Assembly (NCBI RefSeq): GCF_014636775.1
Contig: NZ_BMEQ01000011.1
Coordinates: forward strand, 68,640 to 132,639
DNA from: Kocuria dechangensis
GTDB lineage: Bacteria > Actinomycetota > Actinomycetes > Actinomycetales > Micrococcaceae
Length of the DNA: 64,000 nucleotides
Direction of reading: 5' to 3'
In this document: piece by piece, positions 57,643 through 64,000 of the stretch
Position numbering within the stretch: position 1 is the stretch's first letter
How the letters are laid out: the number at the start of each line of letters is the position of its first letter
The notes under the pieces: generated by a model
The model's database searches: none
Seen by the model: the letters and a program-made list of their open reading frames with translations, nothing else
Told to the model about the DNA's origin: nothing
Translations under genes and position numbers: made by a program

Positions 57643-60600
57643 TCAGGCCAGGACGGCGCGGGCCGCGGCGGGGGTCCCCGGATCGGTGAGGTCCCACGCC
57701 TGCAGCGCGCTGATGCTGATCCCCCGCGGCCCCGTGCGCCGGGTCCGGCCCCGCACCAGAAGCATCCGCGTGCCGAACAGGTGGGGGCCCGAGCACTCCT
57801 GGGCGTCGGGGAAGAACGCGCAGTCGACGGCGCCGGTGCCGTCGTCGAGGCTGACGAACACCACCCGCCGGCCGCTGCGCTGGGGCGGGGTCATGGTGGA
57901 GACCCGCACGCCCGCCACCAGCACCTCGGAGCGGCTGCGCAGCTCGAGCAGCCGCTCCGCGGGGGTCACCCCGAGCTCGTGGAGCAGGGGCGCCCAGCCG
58001 TCCATGACGTGGGCCGAGACGTCCACGGCGAGCAGGTCCAGCTCGGTGCGCACCTTCTGCTCCAGGGTGGGCTCCGGCCGCTCCGGGACCAGCGCCCGCA
58101 GCTCGAGGTCCCCCAGCGGGAGGGCCAGCTGCCCCTCGACCTCCCGGCCCCGGGGGCGGGGCGGGCGGGCGGCGTCCGCCCGGGCGCGCAGGGCGTGCAC
58201 CAGGTCGGCCCGCGAGGCCGCGCTGCCGGAGCGGTGCAGCAGGCCGTCGAGCGCGCCGACGGCGGCGAGCCGCTCGAGGGTGCGCCGGGCGGGGCGGGCC
58301 CGCTCCCGCAGGTCGGCGAGGGAGGCGTAGGGCCGGCCGGCCGAGATCCGGCGGACCTCGGCCGCGGAGACCCCGTGGATCCCGGCGAGGGCCAGGCGCA
58401 CGCCGAGGCGGGAGGGGTCGTCGTCGAGCCGCTCCACCCGGTAGTGCTCGTCGGAGCGGTTGACGTCCACGGGCAGGACGGGGATGCCCATCCGGCGGGC
58501 CTCTCCCACCAGCAGGCGCTTCGGGTACATCCCGGGGTCGTGCTCCCACAGCCCGGCCAGGAACGCCTCCGGGTGGTGGGCCTTCAGCCACGCGGACTGG
58601 TAGGTGGGCACGGCGAACGCGGCTCCGTGGGCCTTGCAGAAGCCGAAGGAGCCGAACGCCGCGAGGATCCCCCACACGCGGTCCACCACGTCCAGCGGGT
58701 ACTCCCGCTCCCGGGCGCGCTCGCGGAAGAACGCCTCCACCTCGAGCTGCCGCTCGGAGCCCAGCCGGCGGCGCAGCTCGTCGGCCCGGGCGAGGCCGCA
58801 GCCGGTGAAGACGTCGAGGATGCGCAGCACCTGCTCGTGGAAGACGGTCACGCCGTGGGTCTCGTCGAGGATCGGGTCGAGGTCCGGGTGGACGGACACC
58901 GGCCGCGACCACCCGTGGCGGTGCTCCAGGTAGGGGCGGACCATGTCCGAGTGCATGGGCCCTGGCCGGAAGAGGGAGATGTCCACGACGAGGTCCCCGA
59001 AGCACTCGGGCGCCATCTTGCCGATGAGCTCGCGCTGGCCCGGGGACTCGATCTGGAAGCAGCCCAGGGTGTGGGTCGAGCGGATGAGCTCGAACGTCCT
59101 CTCGTCGTCCACGGGGAGGGCCTCGAGGTCCAGGCGGGGCCGCCGCGGATCGGTGCGGGCGACCTCCTCGACGGCGTGCGCCAGGGCCGACTGCATCCGC
59201 ACGCCGAGGATGTCGAGCTTGAGCATGCCCATGGGGTCCATGTCGTGCTTGTCGAACTGGCTCATGGGCAGCCCCATCCCGCTGGCCTGCACCGGCGTGC
59301 GGTCCAGGAGGGTCCGGTCCCCCAGGATCACCCCGCACGGGTGCACGGAGATGTGCCGGGGCAGCCGGTCGAGGCGCTCGGTGAGGTCCACGAGCAGGTC
59401 CAGCTGCTTCTCGCGGGCCACCTGGTCCGCGAGGTCCCGCAGCTCCGGCTGGTCGGCGAGGGTCTCCCGCAGCGCGGAGGCCGGCAGGTGCCACAGCTGT
59501 TTGGCGACCGTGTCGACCGTGTCGGGGTCCAGGCCGAGCGCGAGGCCGGCGTCCCGGACGGCGCCGCGGGCCCGGTAGGCGTTCTGCATGCTCATGAGGC
59601 TCACCCGCTCGGGGCCGAAGCGCGCGAAGACCTCGCGGTAGACGCGGTGGCGCTGGGCGGACTCGACGTCGATGTCGATGTCCGGCAGGGTCGAGCGGTC
59701 GCGGGAGAGGAACCGCTCGAAGAGCAGCCCGTGCTCGAGGGGGTCCACCTGGGAGACGTCGAGCAGGTGGTTGACCAGGGAGGAGACCCCGGAGCCGCGG
59801 GCGGCGTGGCGGATCCCCATCGCCCCGATCGTGGCCGAGACCTCGGCCACGGTGAGGAAGTAGGAGGCGAAGCCGAGGTGCTCGACGACCTCCAGCTCCT
59901 GCTCGAGCCGGTCCCGCACGGCCGGCGTCGTGCGGCGGCCGGGGTAGCGGCGCGCCAGGCCGGCCTCGCAGCGGACCCGCAGCTCCTCGGCCGCGGGCCG
60001 GGCGAGGCCCAGTACGGCGGCCTCCGGCACCACCGGGCGGCCCCATCCGCAGTCGGCGACCGGGTCCAGCCGGCACCGGTCGGCGACCTCTTCGGTGCCC
60101 CTCAGCAGCGCGGCGGCCCCCGCGGCCCCGAGGTCCGCGGCGCGGGCGATCTCGCGGGCCAGCGCGCGCATCTGCCGGGCCGGCTTCAGCCAGCCCTGCC
60201 CGTTGGGCTGCAGCGGCTCCGCGCCCGGCGGCGGCGCGCTCCGCCGCCCCGTCCCGCTCCCGCCCTCCCCGGCCCCCCTGCGGCCCCCGGGGGCGCCGGC
60301 GGGCCGGGTCCCCGCGCCGCGGAGGGAGCCGAGGGCCTCGAGCGGGGTGAGGGCGCGGGCGGCGTCGAGGACGTCCGCGGTCGCGGCCTCGGCGGGGGTC
60401 GCGTAGCGCACCGCGTTGGTGAGCACCGGCGTCAGTCCCGCCTCGAGGGCGGCCCGCAGGGTGCGGGCCGCGTGGGAGGTGCTGCACGCCGTGCCGGGGG
60501 CGGCGAGGTGGGAGACCACCTCCACGGCGATCGCCCCGGCGGGCAGCAGGGCCTGCCACCGGGCCAGGGCGGCGCGCCCGGCGCGGTAGCGGCGGGCGGC

Positions 60601-61053
60601 GAGCGCGCGGCCGACGTCGGAGGCCGGCCCGAGCAGGACGACCAGCACGGGGTGCTCGTGGCCGGGCGGGCGCGCGTGGGCGGCGACGTCCTCGGCCGTC
60701 ACCCCGGGGGCCCCGCCGGCCGCGTGGGCCGCGTGGGCCGCCGAGACCAGCCGGCACAGGGCGGCGTAGCCGGCGCCGGCGGTGCCGCCGGCCGCCAGGA
60801 CCACCACCCGCCCGGCGGGGCCGTCGCGCCCCGGCCCCAGGAGGGCGAGGTCGGCGCCCAGCAGAGGGTCGAGCCCGTGCTCCCGGCACGCCCCGAGGTG
60901 CTTGACCGCGCCGTAGAGCCCGTCCCGGTCGGTGCACGCGAGCGCGTCGGCGCCGTCCGCCGCGGCGGCCGCCGCCAGGACGTGCGGGCGGCTGACCCCG
61001 TAGTGGGCGCTGAAGGCGGTGGCGACGTGCAGGTGCGGAAAGCTCACCCCCAT
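57643..61053 (-). CDS. dnaE2: Error-prone DNA polymerase III alpha subunit DnaE2
   Basis: Translesion C-family polymerase of the SOS response, 1,136 aa. The PHP domain starts VSFPHLHVATAFSAHYG and has ACTDRDGLYG, where active PHP domains have TDHDG. The catalytic Asp pair is in LPDIDIDVES and the third in MLKLDILGVRM; FGSFGFCKAHGAAFA is the DnaE2 fingers signature. An OB domain ends the protein. A Gly/Arg/Pro-rich insertion lies near residues 250-285. An ATG at 61053 and a GTG at 61047 are both possible starts; the GTG is six bases after TCGAAT. A LexA box adjoins. No imuA/imuB is in the window. Confidence 0.95.
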   Translation of the reverse strand: MGVSFPHLHVATAFSAHYGVSRPHVLAAAAAADGADALACTDRDGLYGAVKHLGACREHGLDPLLGADLALLGPGRDGPAGRVVVLAAGGTAGAGYAALCRLVSAAHAAHAAGGAPGVTAEDVAAHARPPGHEHPVLVVLLGPASDVGRALAARRYRAGRAALARWQALLPAGAIAVEVVSHLAAPGTACSTSHAARTLRAALEAGLTPVLTNAVRYATPAEAATADVLDAARALTPLEALGSLRGAGTRPAGAPGGRRGAGEGGSGTGRRSAPPPGAEPLQPNGQGWLKPARQMRALAREIARAADLGAAGAAALLRGTEEVADRCRLDPVADCGWGRPVVPEAAVLGLARPAAEELRVRCEAGLARRYPGRRTTPAVRDRLEQELEVVEHLGFASYFLTVAEVSATIGAMGIRHAARGSGVSSLVNHLLDVSQVDPLEHGLLFERFLSRDRSTLPDIDIDVESAQRHRVYREVFARFGPERVSLMSMQNAYRARGAVRDAGLALGLDPDTVDTVAKQLWHLPASALRETLADQPELRDLADQVAREKQLDLLVDLTERLDRLPRHISVHPCGVILGDRTLLDRTPVQASGMGLPMSQFDKHDMDPMGMLKLDILGVRMQSALAHAVEEVARTDPRRPRLDLEALPVDDERTFELIRSTHTLGCFQIESPGQRELIGKMAPECFGDLVVDISLFRPGPMHSDMVRPYLEHRHGWSRPVSVHPDLDPILDETHGVTVFHEQVLRILDVFTGCGLARADELRRRLGSERQLEVEAFFRERAREREYPLDVVDRVWGILAAFGSFGFCKAHGAAFAVPTYQSAWLKAHHPEAFLAGLWEHDPGMYPKRLLVGEARRMGIPVLPVDVNRSDEHYRVERLDDDPSRLGVRLALAGIHGVSAAEVRRISAGRPYASLADLRERARPARRTLERLAAVGALDGLLHRSGSAASRADLVHALRARADAARPPRPRGREVEGQLALPLGDLELRALVPERPEPTLEQKVRTELDLLAVDVSAHVMDGWAPLLHELGVTPAERLLELRSRSEVLVAGVRVSTMTPPQRSGRRVVFVSLDDGTGAVDCAFFPDAQECSGPHLFGTRMLLVRGRTRRTGPRGISISALQAWDLTDPGTPAAARAVLA

Positions 61054-61055
61054 AT

Positions 61056-61083
61056 TCGAATATGTGTTCGAAGCTTAAGTCAA
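61056..61083 (-). promoter_or_regulatory. LexA (SOS) box and promoter of dnaE2
   Basis: TCGAACACATATTCGA (minus strand, 61071-61056) matches TCGAAC-N4-GTTCGA with one mismatch. A -35 TTGACT (61083-61078) and a -10 TCGAAT (61059-61054) at 18-bp spacing place the box over the promoter, so LexA would block polymerase. The predicted start of transcription is at or near the GTG at 61047. Confidence 0.75.
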
Positions 61084-61159
61084 TTGCAAATCATCGGACC
61101 CTCCCGGAGCAGCACCCGGCCTCGGCGGATCCGGGAGCGGGAGACCGCCCAGGACAGGT

Positions 61160-61846
61160 TCATGCCGTGGTGTGCCCTGCGCCCTGGGCGCGGGCGCGGA
61201 GCACGCAGAACAACCCCTCCTCGGCACCGGGCCGCACCACGGGTGCGCCCTCGGGACCGGCGAGGACCTGCCGGGAGTCCTCCGGGAGGAAGCCTGCCCC
61301 GCGCAGCAGGGCCTCGAGCTCGGGCGTGGTCATGAGGTGGGCGTGGGAGTAGTAGGGGTCCTCGGCCTGGCGCGCCGCAAGTTCCTGGCCGGGCGGGCCG
61401 ACCCGGTTGAGGTAGGCCACCAGGACCGCCCCGCCCCCGACGGTGACACGGCGGGCCTCGCGCAGGGCGCGGGCGGGGTCGGTCACGAAGCACAACGAGG
61501 TCAGGAGCGCGGTGTAGGCGAAGCGTCCGGTGCCGAAGGGCAGGTCCTCGGCGACCCCGGCGACGACGTCGATCCCACGGGCCCGGGCGAGCCGGGCCAT
61601 CCGGGGTGCGGGCTCCAGGCCGTGGCTGATGCCCAGCGGGGCGGCGAAGCGCCCCGTCCCCACGCCGATCTCCAGGCCCTCGGCCCCGGCCCCGGCGGCC
61701 GCCCGGACCGGGGCGAGCAGCTCGGCGACCGCGGTGAGCTCGGCGCGGTAGAGAGCCGTGTGCTCGTCGAACCACCGGTCGTACTGCTCGGCACGGGCGT
61801 CGAAGGCGGCCGCGGCCGTGTTCCCGGCAGGAGGCGGGGTGCTCAT
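61160..61846 (-). CDS. Class I SAM-dependent methyltransferase
   Basis: Rossmann-fold methyltransferase, 228 aa. Motif I is GLEIGVGTGRFAAPLG, followed by an acidic position after GLEPAPRMARLARARG. Motif post-I LPFGTGRFAYTALLTSLCFV and REARRVTVGGGAVLVAYL are of the UbiE/COQ5-like type. Substrate unknown. It has an ordinary ATG start at 61846. It lies 106 bases after dnaE2 on the same strand; a hairpin upstream separates it from the LLM gene. Confidence 0.85.
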   Translation of the reverse strand: MSTPPPAGNTAAAAFDARAEQYDRWFDEHTALYRAELTAVAELLAPVRAAAGAGAEGLEIGVGTGRFAAPLGISHGLEPAPRMARLARARGIDVVAGVAEDLPFGTGRFAYTALLTSLCFVTDPARALREARRVTVGGGAVLVAYLNRVGPPGQELAARQAEDPYYSHAHLMTTPELEALLRGAGFLPEDSRQVLAGPEGAPVVRPGAEEGLFCVLRARAQGAGHTTA

Positions 61847-61861
61847 GTGCTCAGGATGGCC

Positions 61862-61891
61862 GCCGGGCCCCTGCGTTCCCAGGGGCCCGGC
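61862..61891. terminator. Hairpin downstream of the LLM oxidoreductase gene
   Basis: GCCGGGCCCCTG and CAGGGGCCCGGC (12 bp) with a 6-nt loop CGTTCC, in the 201-base gap before the methyltransferase. The rest of the gap (61892-62047) has only a weak open frame I do not support. Confidence 0.55.
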
Positions 61892-62047
61892 AGATGTTTC
61901 TCCCCCGCGGGATCAGCCCCGGGGAGCGGCCGGCTGCGGGGGCGGGCGGTCTCGTGCGTGCGCACCGCCAGGATCCCGCCGAGCGCCGCCCCGGCCGCGT
62001 CATCCATGCGCACCCCTGGCCCCCGGACCGAGATCCTGGGGCCGCGG

Positions 62048-63016
62048 TCAGCCGCCGGCGAGCTGCGGGAGCACCCCCTGCCCGAAGGCGTCGATGAAGG
62101 GGGCCTGCTCCTGGCCCACGTGGTGGAGCTGGAGCTCGTCGAAGCCGAGCTCCGCGTACTCGTGCAGCCACTGCGCGTGCCGGCCGAGGTCCGCGGAGAC
62201 GTTGACCGCCCCGGCGATCCGCTCGTCCCCCACGTCCTCCTGGACCGCCTTGCGCTCGTAGTCCTGGGGCGAGGAGAGCTCGGCCATGGTGACGGGGTCG
62301 AAGACGTTGGTGCGCCACTGGTCGCGGGCGACCGCACGCGCCTGCTCCTCGGAGGCCGCCCAGCTCAGGTGCACCTGCAGGACGGCCCGCCCGGTGCCGC
62401 CGCCCTCGCGGTAGGCGTCGAGCAGCCGGCGCAGGTCCTCCAGCGGCTGGTTGACGGTGATCAGGCCGTCGGCCAGGGGGGCGAAGCGCCGGGCGGTGGC
62501 CGGGGTGAGGGCGGGCACGACCAGGGCGGGCGCCACCTCCGGGGCGTCCCAGACGCGGGCGCGGTCCGCGTGGACGGGCCCGTCGCAGGTGACCTTCTCC
62601 CCGGCGTGCAGCCGGCGGACGACGTCGAAGCTGGCCTCGAGGAACTGCTGGCGCTGCTCCTTGGCCGGCCACTCCGGGGAGACGGCCCGCTCGTTGAGCT
62701 TCTGCCCGCTGCCCAGGGCCACCCACACCCGGCCGGGGAACATGCGGGCGAGGGTGGCCGTGGCCTGGGCGGTGACCACCGGGTGGTAGCGGCGGCCGGG
62801 GGCGTGCACGAACCCGAACGGCAGGCTCGTGGTGGCCAGGGCGGCGCCCAGCCAGGACAGGGCGAAACCGGAGTGCCCCTGGCGCGGGGACCACGGCTCG
62901 AGGTGGTCGGAGCACATGGCGGCGGCGAAGCCGGCCTGCTCGGCGTGCTGGACGTCGCGCAGCAGCCGCTCGGGCGGGATCTGCTCGTGCGAGGCGTGGA
63001 AACCGATGACGGTCAT
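62048..63016 (-). CDS. LLM-class flavin/F420-dependent oxidoreductase
   Basis: Luciferase-like TIM-barrel protein, 322 aa. IGFHASHEQIPPERLLRDVQ at the N-terminus, CSDHLEPWSPRQGHSGF, RVWVALGSGQKLNE and DGLITVNQPLEDLRRLLDAY match the LLM family branch that includes F420-dependent glucose-6-phosphate-dehydrogenase-like proteins (TIGR03885-type). Cofactor FMN or F420 cannot be separated by eye. The ATG at 63016 follows GGAGG. It comes 25 bases after the FAH-family gene and is likely co-transcribed with it. Confidence 0.88.
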   Translation of the reverse strand: MTVIGFHASHEQIPPERLLRDVQHAEQAGFAAAMCSDHLEPWSPRQGHSGFALSWLGAALATTSLPFGFVHAPGRRYHPVVTAQATATLARMFPGRVWVALGSGQKLNERAVSPEWPAKEQRQQFLEASFDVVRRLHAGEKVTCDGPVHADRARVWDAPEVAPALVVPALTPATARRFAPLADGLITVNQPLEDLRRLLDAYREGGGTGRAVLQVHLSWAASEEQARAVARDQWRTNVFDPVTMAELSSPQDYERKAVQEDVGDERIAGAVNVSADLGRHAQWLHEYAELGFDELQLHHVGQEQAPFIDAFGQGVLPQLAGG

Positions 63017-63041
63017 GGGTCCTCCAGGGGACGGGACGGGC

Positions 63042-63881
63042 TCAGGCGCCGAGGGGCGGGAGCTCCTCGGCCGGGGTGCAGACGTTGCGCAGCGCGCCGA
63101 TGCCCTCGATCTCGGTGACGACCTCCTGGCCGTCCTTCAGCCAGATCCGGCGGGGCTTCTTGGCCAGCCCCACGCCGGCCGGGGTCCCGCAGGCCACGAG
63201 GTCGCCGGGCTCGAGGGTCATGAAGCGGCTGAGGTACTCCACGAGGTCCACGGCGGAGAAGATCATCCGGTCGGTGGCGGAGTCCTGGTGGCGGACGCCG
63301 TCGACGGTGCAGCGGATCGCGAGCCCGGCCTCGGGGTCCACCTCGTCGGGGGTGACGACGACGGGGCCCACGGGGGTGGTGCGGTCGAAGTTCTTGCCCT
63401 GGAACCACTCGGAGGTCCGGCCCTGCCAGTCCCGCACGGAGATGTCGTTCATGATCGTGTACCCGGCGATCGCGGCGCGGGCCTGCTCGGGGGTGGCGTG
63501 GCGGACGGCCGTGCCGATCACCGCCACGAGCTCGGCCTCCCAGTCGATCTTCTCCGACTCCTCGGGCATGGCGATGGGATCCGTGGGGCCGATGAGGGCG
63601 TTGGCGTACTTCGCGAAGATCGTGGGGTGCTGCGGGATCTCCTGGCCGACCTCCTCGGCGTGGTCGTAGAAGTTCAGCCCGGCGCACAGGATCTTGCCGG
63701 GACGCAGCACGGGGGTGAGCAGCTGCTCCGGCGCGGGCTCCGGGCCCGGCTCCCCCGGCAGACCGAGGTCTCCGCCGGCCAGGAGGGCCCCGACGTCGGG
63801 GACGGGGAGGTAGACGGTCCGCCCGCCCTCCTGGCGGAAGGCCTGGGTGGTGCCGTCGCGTCGCACGGTGCCGAGTCTCAC
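63042..63881 (-). CDS. Fumarylacetoacetate hydrolase family protein
   Basis: FAH-fold C-C hydrolase or decarboxylase, 279 aa. KILCAGLNFYDHAEEVGQEI carries the catalytic His region; metal ligands are in IDWEAELVAVIG and YTIMNDISVRDWQGRTSEWF. GKNFDRTTPVGPVVV and LEPGDLVACGTPAGVGLAKK complete the fold. Relatives act in degradation of aromatic or sugar acids. It is first of a two-gene unit with the LLM gene. A -10 box TAGGAT (63945-63940) and a dyad lie upstream. Confidence 0.9.
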   Translation of the reverse strand: MRLGTVRRDGTTQAFRQEGGRTVYLPVPDVGALLAGGDLGLPGEPGPEPAPEQLLTPVLRPGKILCAGLNFYDHAEEVGQEIPQHPTIFAKYANALIGPTDPIAMPEESEKIDWEAELVAVIGTAVRHATPEQARAAIAGYTIMNDISVRDWQGRTSEWFQGKNFDRTTPVGPVVVTPDEVDPEAGLAIRCTVDGVRHQDSATDRMIFSAVDLVEYLSRFMTLEPGDLVACGTPAGVGLAKKPRRIWLKDGQEVVTEIEGIGALRNVCTPAEELPPLGA

Positions 63882-63939
63882 GGGTGCTGCCTTTCTCTGG
63901 GCGGGTGCCGCCGGGGTCCGGGAGGCGGGTTCCGCCCCG

Positions 63940-63979
63940 ATCCTAATGGGACTGCACCGTCTGTTCCGTTGTAGAGCAG
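63940..63979 (-). promoter_or_regulatory. Promoter of the FAH gene with candidate operator
   Basis: A -10 box TAGGAT (63945-63940) lies about 60 bases before the start. An imperfect dyad CTGTTC-N7-GAGCAG (63961-63979, one mismatch) overlaps the expected -35 position. Candidate operator for a regulator outside the window. Confidence 0.35.
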
Positions 63980-64000
63980 ACTGGATGCCCGAGTCGGCGG

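Noticed and set aside
61892..62047. Small minus-strand gene (about 53 codons, MDDAAGAALGGILAV...)
   Set aside because: No ribosome site or recognisable family, and the region overlaps a terminator-like hairpin.

Overview
The window is a very GC-rich, gene-dense piece of an actinobacterial chromosome. Gene content points to the Micrococcaceae, most like Kocuria. The signs are frequent GTG starts, TAnnnT -10 boxes, a mycothiol-type isomerase-fold protein, MurT/GatD, a LexA box of the TCGAAC-N4-GTTCGA type, and gene orders typical of Arthrobacter/Kocuria/Micrococcus. The genus is inference from gene order and composition. I see no rRNA, tRNA, CRISPR array, insertion sequence or prophage.

Most of the window is housekeeping gene order, read mainly on the minus strand. 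1-6302 is the pyrimidine operon (pyrR-pyrB-pyrC-PH-like membrane protein-carA-carB; carB runs off the left edge), preceded by a PyrR-binding RNA element that overlaps the pyrR ribosome binding site. 6436-8294 is an ABC exporter pair plus the 3' remnant of an esterase gene, lodged between pyrR and nusB. 8495-19751 is a long translationally coupled run: rpsD, DUF948, DUF6167, alaS, ruvX, mltG, aroE, aroC, aroK, aroB, efp, nusB. 20095-25476 is the glycerol cluster (glpK, glpF, glpD, with a divergent SorC-family regulator). 25481-32211 holds rarA, a DUF418-type membrane protein, dtd, a PAP2-like protein, an MDMPI-fold protein and aspS. 32366-40316 holds an APC permease, hisS, a DUF349 protein, a small unknown protein and relA.

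40444-49546 is secD-secF-yajC, ruvC-ruvA-ruvB, yebC and the cell-wall amidation pair murT-gatD. 49648-54960 holds a DUF6953 protein, an M3 oligopeptidase, a HIT protein and thrS. 55133-63881 is a more variable end: an MFS exporter, a PRC-barrel/DUF2382 stress-type protein, dnaE2 with a LexA box, a methyltransferase, an LLM-class flavin/F420 oxidoreductase and an FAH-family hydrolase.

The accessory insertions (esterase remnant plus ABC, glp cluster, dtd region, APC permease, the small gene before relA, murT-gatD/M3, and the right end) sit between conserved blocks. Many junctions in the conserved runs are 4-nt ATGA/GTGA overlaps. That regularity allows several start codons to be fixed, including a probable CTG start for ruvC.

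I did not find a convincing new multi-gene system. The most unusual items are the PyrR leader, two tandem-repeat arrays that seem to have grown out of the 3' ends of two convergent genes, the non-canonical ruvC start, a LexA box that coincides with the dnaE2 promoter and start, a compound 68-nt hairpin, and a decayed esterase gene beside an ABC exporter.
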